DNA of 64,000 nucleotides from assembly GCF_004310665.1 (NCBI RefSeq), contig NZ_SIXF01000026.1, positions 18,634 to 82,633 of the forward strand, read 5' to 3'. Source of the DNA: Pedobacter kyonggii. GTDB lineage: Bacteria > Bacteroidota > Bacteroidia > Sphingobacteriales > Sphingobacteriaceae. The notes beneath the pieces were generated by a model that saw only the letters and a program-made list of their open reading frames with translations, searched no databases and was not told the DNA's origin. Shown here one piece after another: positions 52,458 to 62,026 of the stretch; within the stretch, counting starts at the first letter, position 1, and every line of letters starts with the position of its first letter. The translations under genes and the position numbers were made by a program.

Positions 52458-55400
52458 TTATCTCTTTACAAATAAAACCTCTGGTAAAATTATTCTAATT
52501 TCTTCCGTTGCCCCTTCCTTTTGCCAATGAAGAACAAAATTTACCTTTGCAGCCTTTAGAAAAAAACCTTTTCTTGATTGAATATTTATTTCCTCTATAA
52601 ATTTTCTTGAAAATTTAAGAATAGATTGACCATTTAAATTCTTACACTCATCTCCAACTACGATTAATCTCTCACCGCTTATTAATTGTGATACTAAATG
52701 TTGTTTATTGGTGAAATAATCCAGCCAGATATCAGCGTATGTTGTGTTATAAACAATCTCTTCCAATTCTGGATATGTATCTCCATCCTCAATCCTTTCT
52801 AAATTTTCAACTTCGATCTGGTCCAGATAATTACCATTTAAATGGATCGACAAATTGTTTTTAGCTCTCGTTATACCTACATACAACTGCCTTTTGGCAC
52901 TATCTTTACCAATGTCAAAATCTTTTAACAGTAAAAAAACATTATCGTATTCTTTGCCTTTTGATTTATGGATTGTGGAGACCATAATTGTTTCACTATT
53001 AGCATAAAAAAAATCCTCAATCTTTGATTCTTTGATAAATACATCAAAATCCGATTTATATTTAATTTTCGGATTTACAGTTTCAAAATCATGGATAAGG
53101 TTATCAACGATTTCGAATTTGGAACTCCTTTTAAATTTATTGGTCAAATCCCGATATGCATTTGTCCAAACCTCATCACTGTAAGTATATACCTCATTGT
53201 TTGATCCCAATCTAAATAAGAAAAACCTTATTTCAGTAAGATTATATAGATTAAAAGAATCATTGGTCTGTATTAACTGAGCCGGCATTTTATGTTTCAA
53301 CAAGCTGCCAACAACCATGGCTGCTTCTTCATTTGTTCTTGTCAATACACATGTAGTACCTATCAATCCCGTTTTCAGAATATCATTAACCAAAGGCGTA
53401 ATCAAATTGCCGTTTTTATGATTGGTTATTTTTATACTGCCGAAAGATTTACTATTGGAAATAATTAATGTTGTTTTTAAGCGATGGCTTATTTTGGTGA
53501 TGAACTGATTACTAAAAGCGACCAGATTTCGTTTGCTCCGATAATTATCAACCAATTCATGCTTTACAGCATCTTTCTTTCTAAGAAATTCTTCCAGATA
53601 TTTTGAATCAGCTTTTCTAAACTCGTAAATATTTTGATCATCATCGCCTACTGCAACTACCCGCATCTCTTCATTTTGATCCATTAAAGCATTAATCAGT
53701 TCAAATTCATCGGCATTCATATCCTGTGCTTCATCGATTACCAAAACTGCTTTAGTGATTTTACTGATTTCTACTTCATTATTTTTTATTTTAGCAACGG
53801 TATTCTTTAAAATGGCATCTGCTTTTTCCAAACTTCCCACTTTCCCCAACAGATCAAAGCAAAAGGAATGAAAGGTTTTAATCTCAACAAAGCCCCCAGC
53901 ATTTCCAATTAATTTTAACAAACGCTTTTTGAACTCCGTTGCTGCTGCCCTCGAAAAAGTAAGCATTAACAATTGTTCATGCTTTACATCTTCCATTAAT
54001 AAAAGAGAGGCCAATTTATGAACCAGTACTTTGGTTTTTCCGCTTCCCGGACCAGCAGCTACAATAATATATTTATTTTCTTTATCATTTATGATCTGTG
54101 ATTGACTTTCAGATAAATCACCGAACAACTGCTTGTATTTGGCCGGTGTAATATTCCGTTTTATTTCATTTTGGCGGGTTACATTAAAATATTTATTTAA
54201 AAAAGAAGTATAATTAAGCTGAAAATAATCTTCTGCAAATGCTAAAGCAATTTTATAATTCTCGATCATTTTTTTAGCATATTCGCCCACAATATGAATC
54301 TGCTGTACTCTATTTTCGTAAAATTGATTTAGCTTCTCATAATTTTCGGCTTTATATCTTATTTTATTATCATTTTCCAATCTATCTATCGTTAAACGGT
54401 TATAAACAACCATAAAACCACCTTCAATTTTGATCGCTTCTATTCTAGAAAGATAAAAGAGTGTATCTTCTACATCTTCAACAGTAACCGAAAGCTGAAA
54501 TAAACTAGCCCTATTGAGAAAAGTATCCTTTAGTTCATGAACCGAAAACTCGACCAAAACTTCATCCTTTTCGGCATTGTCTTTATCATTATTTGATTTA
54601 TCGTATAAGTATTCTACTATAAATCTGGCCAACTCATGCCTTTTATGTAATTTATCTTTTAATAACTCAATTGCTTGTAATGCGATTACGGAAATGTGAT
54701 TTTTAGAGTATGGTTTATTTTCTCGCTTTATCCATTTTTTTATTGCCCAAAAATTAATGATGGTTTTGATCTTGTTTGGGGTAAAATCATTATAGCCTTT
54801 AGATTCTGCCTCTTCATTTAGTTCCTTAAGGTTTATTGTTATTTCCTCTTCTTTAAAAACCGCTGTCAAAAAATTTTCGATTTTTCCAAAAATCTCAACA
54901 ATTGTTAATGAGCGGTTTCTGCTTTCATTTCTTTTAACAAATGCAGTTAAATCCTTGGTATCGGCAAGGATTTTTTCTTCCTTAAGCAAATTAATAATAT
55001 GGATCACATCTTCTTTCACCATACCCAAACGGTCTGATATATAATCAATACGTGATTCACCGACATCATCAGATAGCTGCTTCTTACTTTTGCTCGAAAA
55101 AAGTTTCTTAATAATCCTAACTGCCTTTTCCTTCTGTTTTTCATCAAAGCGGAAAGAACTGTTAATTTTATTAATGGCTTCTTGGGCGGTTTTAGCTAAA
55201 ATGCTACTGGCAAAAACCCTGGGCATATTCTGCCCCCGCTTTAAGTAGCCGGCATCCTCTAAAGCTGCAATTGCAGTAGTTACCCTGGTTTCTATTTCAT
55301 TAACACTATCATCCCAGCCTGCTTTTCTGGCGATTTCCAACGCTGAATTTGATACATTTAAGCGAAACCGCGTAATTTCCTTTACGGCTTTCCATATCTG

Positions 55401-57248
55401 CTGAATTTCCTTTATGCTTAACTTGGTCTGATTTAATAAAATAAAATGCTTGCTTAAATCTTCTTCGTTAAACAGGACATAGCAATCTGCGGATATTTTT
55501 TCATCACGGCCTGCCCTACCCGCTTCCTGAACATAATTTTCTAAAGAGTCTGAAATATCGTAGTGCACCACCATTCCCACATCCTTCTTATCTACGCCCA
55601 TGCCGAATGCAGAAGTAGCAACCATAATATTAGTTTGGCCAGCTATAAATTCATTCTGATTTTTCGTCTTTTCATTAGATTCCATCCCCCCATGATAGTA
55701 ATTTACTGAAAAACCATCTTTTAATAACCGGGTAGCCAGTTTAACAGCTTTACCTCTTCTTGAAACATACACAATGGTTGGACAGTCCTTTTCTTCAATT
55801 AAATCGCGTAGCGCATTGTATTTTTCTTCCTCATCACTTTTTTCAAATACATTATATGTTAAATTTGTTCGCGAAGTCTTCGAGCTAAAAACCTCTAAAT
55901 CAATCGATAATTTTATTTTAAAATAGCTTCTGATATCTTCAATTACATTCTGTTTGGCCGTAGCCGTAAAACATGAAACCGGAATATGTTCTTCAAGATT
56001 CTTCTTTTCCTGTAATAGCTTTATAAAATCTCCTATATATAGATAATCAACCCTAAAATCTTGCCCCCAAGATGAGAAGCAATGCGCTTCATCTATTACG
56101 AAACGGACAATTTTTCGTCCCAAAAGGAGCCTTTCTATCGATTTTGACCGTAAGGATTCAGGAGATATATAAAGCATTGATGCCGAGCCATCCTCTACCC
56201 GCTCAAAAGATTTCCCTCTTTCTATTGGGTCCAGCAGACCGTTTATTGTAACTGCTTCAGTTATTCCTATTTTTTCGAGATTATCTACCTGATCTTTCAT
56301 TAAAGACTGTAGCGGAGAAATAATGACGGTAAGCCCTTTTGCATTTGCACCGCCCATTAAAGCTGGCACCTGAAATGTTATGGATTTGCCTCCTCCTGTA
56401 GGAAATACAGCTAAAATAGATTTATTTTGAATAGCTGCCTCAACCGATCTTTCCTGTAGCGGCTCTCCAGCATAGCTTCGGTATGAATCGAAACCAAAAT
56501 ATTTCTTTAGGCCTTTATGGATATCAAGTGCGGTATTACAATATGCACAGCCAGTTAAACATGGTTTGTTTGTTAACTCAGACATAATACGTTCTACCTT
56601 TGGATAAACTTTCAATACCCATGGAGGTGTAATTGAATACCTGTCTTGGCAATTGATTATAGATAAACAGTAGGCTAACTCAATAGGATTTTGCCGTATA
56701 ATTTTATCTAAATCTGCCTGCACACAGATTTTTAAGTGGAATTTGGCATGAATAATTCCGGCAATTTCAATAAGATCTGTCTGGAAGCTGTTAAATTTAA
56801 AAAAGGCGCTAAACTCTTTTTTATCATTTAACAGCGCAAAAAATATTTGTTTTAGTAAATTATCCAGTTGATCGAATGATGCAATCTCATCATAAAAAAG
56901 ATCCCTTGCTTTTATAGCATCATTTAAAGGGTTATTTAATTCTTCCGTTTGGAGTTTATCATCTTTTAATAAAGCATGATATGGTTTATTGGGAAAAAGT
57001 AGCGGCGATAAATACAGTGTATCAATAACCTGTAAATCATTCAATCCGGTTATAGCTTTCTTAAGATATGGTAAATCATGGTAAATAATGTTATGCCCAC
57101 AAATAAATTCTGTACTACCTAAAAATGCAGATAAGGATTCAGGGGAATTTGAATGAATACTACTTCCATCATCCTTAATGCACCCTATATCGAGGATATT
57201 TAATGTTTCGGGGTTAATTTCAGTATCTACAAAAGCTATTGGTTTCAT
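52458..57248 (-). CDS. Exonuclease-RecQ-UvrD fusion helicase
   Basis: This 1596-residue protein appears to join three enzymes. Residues about 1-200 resemble a DnaQ-type (DEDD) 3'-5' exonuclease: FVDTE (Asp8, Glu10), HNIIYHD (Asp58), and LNDA (Asp110), where the usual catalytic His is not present. A Cys-rich spot CLTGCAYC is near residue 230. RecQ helicase follows, with Walker A FPTGGGKS (about 283), DEAH (about 384) and QEAGRAGRD (about 578), then RecQ-C-like helices. From about 1045 there is a UvrD-type helicase: AAGPGSGKT (1063), VIDEAQD (1170), GDDDQNIYEF, STIHKSKGKEYD (1429) and LYVGITRA. The length is far above either parent family. Role unknown; DNA repair or phage defence are guesses. 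Confidence 0.92.
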   Translation of the reverse strand: MKPIAFVDTEINPETLNILDIGCIKDDGSSIHSNSPESLSAFLGSTEFICGHNIIYHDLPYLKKAITGLNDLQVIDTLYLSPLLFPNKPYHALLKDDKLQTEELNNPLNDAIKARDLFYDEIASFDQLDNLLKQIFFALLNDKKEFSAFFKFNSFQTDLIEIAGIIHAKFHLKICVQADLDKIIRQNPIELAYCLSIINCQDRYSITPPWVLKVYPKVERIMSELTNKPCLTGCAYCNTALDIHKGLKKYFGFDSYRSYAGEPLQERSVEAAIQNKSILAVFPTGGGKSITFQVPALMGGANAKGLTVIISPLQSLMKDQVDNLEKIGITEAVTINGLLDPIERGKSFERVEDGSASMLYISPESLRSKSIERLLLGRKIVRFVIDEAHCFSSWGQDFRVDYLYIGDFIKLLQEKKNLEEHIPVSCFTATAKQNVIEDIRSYFKIKLSIDLEVFSSKTSRTNLTYNVFEKSDEEEKYNALRDLIEEKDCPTIVYVSRRGKAVKLATRLLKDGFSVNYYHGGMESNEKTKNQNEFIAGQTNIMVATSAFGMGVDKKDVGMVVHYDISDSLENYVQEAGRAGRDEKISADCYVLFNEEDLSKHFILLNQTKLSIKEIQQIWKAVKEITRFRLNVSNSALEIARKAGWDDSVNEIETRVTTAIAALEDAGYLKRGQNMPRVFASSILAKTAQEAINKINSSFRFDEKQKEKAVRIIKKLFSSKSKKQLSDDVGESRIDYISDRLGMVKEDVIHIINLLKEEKILADTKDLTAFVKRNESRNRSLTIVEIFGKIENFLTAVFKEEEITINLKELNEEAESKGYNDFTPNKIKTIINFWAIKKWIKRENKPYSKNHISVIALQAIELLKDKLHKRHELARFIVEYLYDKSNNDKDNAEKDEVLVEFSVHELKDTFLNRASLFQLSVTVEDVEDTLFYLSRIEAIKIEGGFMVVYNRLTIDRLENDNKIRYKAENYEKLNQFYENRVQQIHIVGEYAKKMIENYKIALAFAEDYFQLNYTSFLNKYFNVTRQNEIKRNITPAKYKQLFGDLSESQSQIINDKENKYIIVAAGPGSGKTKVLVHKLASLLLMEDVKHEQLLMLTFSRAAATEFKKRLLKLIGNAGGFVEIKTFHSFCFDLLGKVGSLEKADAILKNTVAKIKNNEVEISKITKAVLVIDEAQDMNADEFELINALMDQNEEMRVVAVGDDDQNIYEFRKADSKYLEEFLRKKDAVKHELVDNYRSKRNLVAFSNQFITKISHRLKTTLIISNSKSFGSIKITNHKNGNLITPLVNDILKTGLIGTTCVLTRTNEEAAMVVGSLLKHKMPAQLIQTNDSFNLYNLTEIRFFLFRLGSNNEVYTYSDEVWTNAYRDLTNKFKRSSKFEIVDNLIHDFETVNPKIKYKSDFDVFIKESKIEDFFYANSETIMVSTIHKSKGKEYDNVFLLLKDFDIGKDSAKRQLYVGITRAKNNLSIHLNGNYLDQIEVENLERIEDGDTYPELEEIVYNTTYADIWLDYFTNKQHLVSQLISGERLIVVGDECKNLNGQSILKFSRKFIEEINIQSRKGFFLKAAKVNFVLHWQKEGATEEIRIILPEVLFVKR

Positions 57249-57445
57249 AAAACGATCACTGAGTGCATTAATAACAAATTATGCAATATAATAAAACCAA
57301 ATGTATATCTATCAAGAATCACGATTTTTTCAAGAGGATAACAGTCCATATAAGCCCATAAATTATTAATGCTTAGATATCTGGTGTAAAGTATAAATGG
57401 CAATATTTCTTTTGGAAATCAGCCACAGTGGCATTTAGGCATGTA

Positions 57446-57508
57446 CAGTCCTGCTCTCCACTTTATCCCGAGAAAAACGGGATGTTCGCTCCGATCAGGT
57501 TTAGGTGG
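57446..57508. repeat. Intergenic repeat, CAGTCCTGCT...GATCAGGT family
   Basis: CAGTCCTGCTCTCC, then TCCCG/CGGGA around AGAAAAA, then TTCGCTCCGATCAGGTTTAG. The variable stem is shorter than in the copies at 37538 and 44081. Confidence 0.7.
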
Positions 57509-57633
57509 CACAGCCTGTAATACTATTTTGGGCTGCAGGGTGCAGAGATTTGTTTATAAAATTAATTCTTCTTTTGCCTCACGCTATAACCTTAAATAGG
57601 TACGCCGACCTCTATATATAAACTGATTGGAGT

Positions 57634-57672
57634 GCAAAGCCCACAGCGCTGAGGACTTGAAATGGAAAGCAG
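57634..57672 (+). repeat. Shared block AAAGCCCACAGCG...GAGGACTTGAAA (copy 2)
   Basis: GCAAAGCCCACAGCGCTGAG then GACTTGAAATGGAAAGCAGG. Compare 32269-32310. Confidence 0.65.
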
Positions 57673-57748
57673 GGCCAACCTTAAAATGAAATGCTGTCTT
57701 TGCTTTCCAAAAAAATAGACTTCAAACTATGTTTTATCACACAAAAAA

Positions 57749-57770
57749 AGTCCCGATTCTCACCGGGACT
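57749..57770 (-). terminator. Rho-independent terminator of the cysteine desulfurase gene
   Basis: On the - strand, AGTCCCG and CGGGACT (complementary, 57764-57770 and 57749-57755) form a stem followed by a run of T (A-run at 57743-57749 on the + strand). It lies 22 bases after the stop codon. Confidence 0.85.
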
Positions 57771-57792
57771 CTCCTATTTGGTTAATGATATT

Positions 57793-58941
57793 TTAAGCCA
57801 AAGCATTTTGCTTTACTACCATTTTAACTTTTTCTATTACATAATCTAACTCTTCTTTTGTAGTGTATCTGCTAAACGAAAAGCGCACCGAAGGGCGGTT
57901 TGGATCGGCATTAATACCGTTTAACACATGCGAGCCAATATTCGAACCCGAAGAGCAGGCACTGCCACCAGAAGCACAGATGCCATTGATATCTAAATTA
58001 AACAACAACATATCGGCCATATCCATCTCTGGAAAAGATACGTTTAATACCGTGTACAAACTTTTATCAGCATCCGTTTCACCATTAAAGGCAATCCCCG
58101 GGATTTCGGCAATTAACTGTGCTTTCAAATAATCTTTTAAACCCTGAATGTACGACTGATGCTGATCCATTTCGGCATAGGCAATTTCTAAGGCTTTTGC
58201 CAACCCAACAATACCATATACATTTTCGGTACCACCACGCATGTTGCGCTCTTGTGCACCACCATAAATCATCGGTGGAATTTTAATGTTACTGTTAACA
58301 TACAAAAAGCCAACACCTTTAGGCCCGTGGAGCTTGTGTGCTGCGCAAACAATAAAATGTGCTTTAAGCTCACGTACGTTATGTGGGTAATGACCCATGG
58401 TTTGAACGGTATCGGCATGATAAATGGCATTGTATTTCTCGCAGATATCACCAACTTTAATCATATCGGTCAGTGTACCCAATTCGTTATTAGCATGCAT
58501 TAACGAAACAAAAGTACGTTCGTTATTTTGAAGCAGTTCTTCGAGATGATTGTAATCGACATTCCCTTTATCGTCAATATTAACAAAACTTAATTTATCG
58601 ATTTCACCATTTTTAAGCATTGTATTTAAAGTATGCTCAACGGCATGGTGTTCTATTTTCGATGTAATGGCATGTTTAATTCCATAAGCTGAAATTCCAC
58701 AACGGATGGCCGTATTATCGGCCTCAGTACCTCCCGAAGTAAAAAAAACTTCGGATGGAGATGCATTTAACAGACCAGAAACGGTTTTACGGGCTTTCTC
58801 TACAAGCGTTCTCACCTCACGGCCAAGCGCATGAATGGCAGATGGATTACCGAAATAGTTTTCCATTACGTTTGTCATTTCTGCGATTACTGCTGCATCT
58901 AAAGGCGTTGTGGCCGCATTATCTAAATAGACCCTTTTCAT
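57793..58941 (-). CDS. Cysteine desulfurase, NifS/IscS-like
   Basis: This 382-residue PLP enzyme removes sulfur from cysteine for Fe-S clusters or thio-modification. Landmarks: YLDNAATTPLD, FTSGGTEADNTAIR, HHAVEHT, HADTVQTMGH, VCAAHKLHGPKGVGFLYV with the PLP Lys, and the sulfur-carrying Cys in GICASGGSACSSGS (NifS-like active loop). There is no neighbouring scaffold protein. Its function as a general desulfurase is inferred. Confidence 0.94.
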   Translation of the reverse strand: MKRVYLDNAATTPLDAAVIAEMTNVMENYFGNPSAIHALGREVRTLVEKARKTVSGLLNASPSEVFFTSGGTEADNTAIRCGISAYGIKHAITSKIEHHAVEHTLNTMLKNGEIDKLSFVNIDDKGNVDYNHLEELLQNNERTFVSLMHANNELGTLTDMIKVGDICEKYNAIYHADTVQTMGHYPHNVRELKAHFIVCAAHKLHGPKGVGFLYVNSNIKIPPMIYGGAQERNMRGGTENVYGIVGLAKALEIAYAEMDQHQSYIQGLKDYLKAQLIAEIPGIAFNGETDADKSLYTVLNVSFPEMDMADMLLFNLDINGICASGGSACSSGSNIGSHVLNGINADPNRPSVRFSFSRYTTKEELDYVIEKVKMVVKQNALA

Positions 58942-59072
58942 TTTCTACGAATATTTAAAAGTTTTGTGTTGCAAAGATGCCTTGCTAGTGGCTTTCTCTG
59001 TAAAAAATGTCCAGAGTATAATCGTTTTATTAAACCCTGAACAGGCATGCTTAATCCTTTAATCCTTAAGGA

Positions 59073-60458
59073 TTAAAGGTGTAATATTTCTTTAATGTCA
59101 GAAATAATTTTGTTTGCCAAATTCTCGGCAATGGTTTCATTTTCTGCTTCACTGTAAATCCTGATGATCGGTTCAGTGTTCGAACGGCGCAAATGTACCC
59201 AAGTTTTATCAAATTCTATCTTTAAACCATCAATTGTGCTGTATGGCTGATTTTTATATTTTTCTTCTACCTGCTTCAACAGATTATCGATATCCATTTC
59301 TGGCGTAAGGGTAATCTTGTTTTTAGAAATGTGGTATTGAGGATAACTGGCTCTTAATACTGAGATTGATTTTCCAAATATAGCTAAATGTGTTAAGAAT
59401 AAGGCAATGCCAACCAAGGCATCTCTGCCATAATGCGATTCAGGGTAGATAATCCCACCGTTTCCTTCGCCACCGATAATGGCGTTGGTAGCTTTCATTT
59501 TGTTCACCACATTCACCTCTCCTACTGCTGACGCATTGTATTCTGCTCCTGCTTTTTCGGTCACATCGCGTAATGCACGTGTTGATGAAAGGTTTGAAAC
59601 TGTATTTCCTGGTGTATTTTTCAATACATAATCGGCAACAGCAACCAAAGTATATTCTTCGCCGAACATGCTACCATCTTCGTTTACAAAACATAAACGG
59701 TCAACATCCGGATCAACTACAATACCTAAATCCGCATTCTGTTTCTGAACTTCTTTAGATATTTCTGTTAAATTTTCAGGAAGTGGTTCAGGGTTGTGCG
59801 GAAAATGTCCGTCTGGTGTACAATATAATTCTACCACCTTGCTCACGCCCAAAGCTTTTAATAAAGCTGGGATAAAAATACCGCCGGTTGAATTTACGCA
59901 GTCGATTACGACTTTAAAATCGGCCTTTTTAATTGCCTCTACATCAACCAATGGTAACGCTAAAACTTTATCGATGTGTTTTTGAAGATACGTGTCGTTT
60001 TTAATTACTTTACCTAATTTATCTACATCAGCAAAATCAAAATCAGCACTTTCTGCCAAATCTAAAACTTCTTTTCCGTCAGCGTCGCTAATAAATTCGC
60101 CGCTCGCATTTAGTAGTTTTAAGGCATTCCATTGTTTTGGGTTATGGCTTGCGGTTAAAATGATACCGCCACCTGCTTTTTCATCAGGTACAGCTACTTC
60201 TACAGTTGGCGTAGTTGATAAACCTAAATCGATTACCTCAATACCCAAGCCTTGTAAAGTTCCGATAACCAGGTTATTCACCATCTCACCAGAAATGCGG
60301 GCATCGCGACCTAAAACTATTCTTTTATTGCCTGTTTTCTGTACCACCCAGCTACCAAAGGCAGCTGTAAATTTCACAATATCAAATGGGGTTAAGCCGT
60401 CTCCAGCTCTTCCACCAATGGTTCCTCGTATTCCTGAAATTGATTTTATTAAAGTCAC
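59073..60458 (-). CDS. glmM: Phosphoglucosamine mutase (phosphohexomutase family)
   Basis: This alpha-D-phosphohexomutase has 461 residues and probably converts glucosamine-6-phosphate to glucosamine-1-phosphate for cell-wall precursors. Motifs: SISGIRGTIGG at the start, the phosphoserine loop TASHNPKQWNALKLL, the metal loop DPDVDRLCFV, GGEGNGGIIYP (sugar loop), and the phosphate-binding RRSNTEPIIRIYSEA. The start is GTG (complement of 60456-60458). A -7 box, TATTTTTG (complement of 60481-60488), is about 23 bases before it. GlmM is preferred, but related phosphomannomutases look alike. Confidence 0.85.
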   Translation of the reverse strand: MTLIKSISGIRGTIGGRAGDGLTPFDIVKFTAAFGSWVVQKTGNKRIVLGRDARISGEMVNNLVIGTLQGLGIEVIDLGLSTTPTVEVAVPDEKAGGGIILTASHNPKQWNALKLLNASGEFISDADGKEVLDLAESADFDFADVDKLGKVIKNDTYLQKHIDKVLALPLVDVEAIKKADFKVVIDCVNSTGGIFIPALLKALGVSKVVELYCTPDGHFPHNPEPLPENLTEISKEVQKQNADLGIVVDPDVDRLCFVNEDGSMFGEEYTLVAVADYVLKNTPGNTVSNLSSTRALRDVTEKAGAEYNASAVGEVNVVNKMKATNAIIGGEGNGGIIYPESHYGRDALVGIALFLTHLAIFGKSISVLRASYPQYHISKNKITLTPEMDIDNLLKQVEEKYKNQPYSTIDGLKIEFDKTWVHLRRSNTEPIIRIYSEAENETIAENLANKIISDIKEILHL

Positions 60459-60694
60459 TGTATATAATTTAATTGAGGCTCAAAAATAAGAAAAAAAACA
60501 AGATAGCAGCTATTTAGGAGTGTTTGTGCACTTTAATTTACATTGCTTTTATATCTATTTACACGATCAATTTCCTAGAATTGAGACTACGGCCAAGAAC
60601 AAACGTGTGTTTAAATTAGATTCCATATCCATAATAATCTTGCAACTTTATTGCATAAAAGCATATTCTAACTTTACTAGCGACTGTAAAACCT

Positions 60695-60702
60695 TATATT
60701 TG
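60695..60702 (+). promoter_or_regulatory. Candidate -7 box of the methyltransferase-PAP2-ZIP operon
   Basis: TATATTTG at 60695-60702 fits the Bacteroidota -7 box and lies 30 bases upstream of the ATG at 60732. No exact TTTG element was found at the -33 position (only ACTTTA at 60671-60676). Confidence 0.45.
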
Positions 60703-60731
60703 CATCTTTTTAAGATACAAACGGCTTTTAT

Positions 60732-61463
60732 ATGCAACGCAAGTGGTTTCAATATTGGTTTAATTCGCCATATTATCATATTCTTTATCAACAACGAAAT
60801 GATGCTGAAGCCGAGTTTTTCATCGATAAACTTACGCAATTTCTACACCCGAGGGCCGATGCAAAAATGTTGGATATTGCCTGTGGCAAAGGCCGACATT
60901 CAATCTATTTAAACAAAAAAGGCTTCGATGTTACCGGAATAGACCTTTCGGAACAAAGTATAAAATACGCCAAGCAATTCGAAAACAACAAATTACATTT
61001 TCTTGTACACGATATGCGCAGGTTATTTTACATCAATTACTTTGATGTGGCCTTAAATCTGTTTACTAGTTTTGGTTATTTCGATAACGAAAAAGACCAT
61101 GTAAATGCACTTAAAACCTTTCGAAAATGCCTAACAGCTGAGGGGATTTTGGTGCTCGATTATTTTAACACCGAAAAAATTATCCGCAACTTAAATTATT
61201 GCGAAACAAAATCGCTTGATGGCATAACTTTTAATATCACCAAAAATGTGATCGAGGGGAAAATTATTAAAAAGATAAATTTCGAAGACAAACAAAAGGT
61301 ATACAATTTCGAAGAACGGGTTCAGGCATTTAGTTTTGAAGATTTTCAGCGCATGCTTACCAAGGCTGGGATGATTATCGAAAAAACTTTTGGCAGTTAT
61401 GGCTTAGAAGATTTTGAGGAAAACAGCTCAGACCGGTTAATTTTAATCTGTAAAAAAGCATGA
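60732..61463 (+). CDS. Class I SAM-dependent methyltransferase
   Basis: This 243-residue protein has a Rossmann methyltransferase domain: MLDIACGKGRHSIYLNKKGFDVTGIDLSEQSIKYAKQF (motif I and II) and YFDVALNLFTSFGYF (motif IV). The last third is extra C-terminal structure. Substrate unknown. It overlaps the PAP2 gene by four bases (ATGA), so they are translationally coupled. Confidence 0.9.
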   Translation: MQRKWFQYWFNSPYYHILYQQRNDAEAEFFIDKLTQFLHPRADAKMLDIACGKGRHSIYLNKKGFDVTGIDLSEQSIKYAKQFENNKLHFLVHDMRRLFYINYFDVALNLFTSFGYFDNEKDHVNALKTFRKCLTAEGILVLDYFNTEKIIRNLNYCETKSLDGITFNITKNVIEGKIIKKINFEDKQKVYNFEERVQAFSFEDFQRMLTKAGMIIEKTFGSYGLEDFEENSSDRLILICKKA

Positions 61464-62023
61464 TAGAAAGCATACAGCAATTTGATGTAGAATTGTTCCT
61501 GAAAATCCACCGTGGGCTTTCAAACAGCTTTTTTGATTGGTTGATGCCTTTAATGCGCAACCGTTTCTTTTGGTCGCCACTTTATCTTTTTATTGTTGTT
61601 TTATGTATTAAACAGTATAAAAAGCAAGGTTATTACATTATCGGCATGGTTCTCTTCACTTTTGCTATGGGCGATTTAATTGCGTCTAGAGTAGTGAAGC
61701 CTTGGGTAGCCCGGGTTAGGCCCTGCAATGATTTAAGTTTAGCGAACGATATTATCCACCGTGTTCCCTGTGGAAGTGGCCTTAGCTTTCCGTCTGCACA
61801 TGCCACCAATCACTTTGCTATAGCCGTTTTTTTAATCTGCATTTTTTATAGCCGATGGAAACCTATTTTGCCTATTGGCATTTTCTGGGCGTTTATCATC
61901 AGTTTTGCGCAGGTATATGTTGGTGTTCATTATCCTGTTGATGTAACTACTGGTGCTTTACTGGGTGTTACCATAGGGATTATCTGCTCAAGAATATTTA
62001 AAAAATTACAACCTGATTTTTAA
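61460..62023 (+). CDS. PAP2 family phosphatase, membrane-bound
   Basis: This is a 187-residue integral membrane phosphatase of the PAP2 family, which includes undecaprenyl-pyrophosphate and phosphatidylglycerophosphate phosphatases. Active-site motifs are KPWVARVRPC (K-x6-R-P), SGLSFPSAHATNHF (P-S-x-H) and SRWKPILPIG...QVYVGVHYPVDVTTG (S-R-x-H-x3-D). It is between a methyltransferase and a ZIP transporter in a tight cluster. The lipid substrate is not fixed. Confidence 0.9.
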   Translation: MIESIQQFDVELFLKIHRGLSNSFFDWLMPLMRNRFFWSPLYLFIVVLCIKQYKKQGYYIIGMVLFTFAMGDLIASRVVKPWVARVRPCNDLSLANDIIHRVPCGSGLSFPSAHATNHFAIAVFLICIFYSRWKPILPIGIFWAFIISFAQVYVGVHYPVDVTTGALLGVTIGIICSRIFKKLQPDF

Positions 62024-62026
62024 CTT

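Larger units (their letters stand above)
57249..57792. other. Repeat-rich spacer between the fusion helicase and NifS genes
   Basis: About 540 bases. It contains the CAGTCCTGCT-family repeat at 57446-57508, the AAAGCCCACAGCG block at 57634-57672 and the NifS terminator at 57749-57770. No gene seen. Confidence 0.65.

Noticed and set aside
57793-58941. NifS next to the large helicase as a Dnd-type DNA sulfur-modification system
   Set aside because: No other Dnd proteins are present, the spacer has a terminator and repeats, and the desulfurase has an ordinary NifS/IscS active loop.
59992-60489. 165-codon + frame opposite glmM
   Set aside because: It lies antisense to a clear, full-length GlmM and shows only the complement of that gene.
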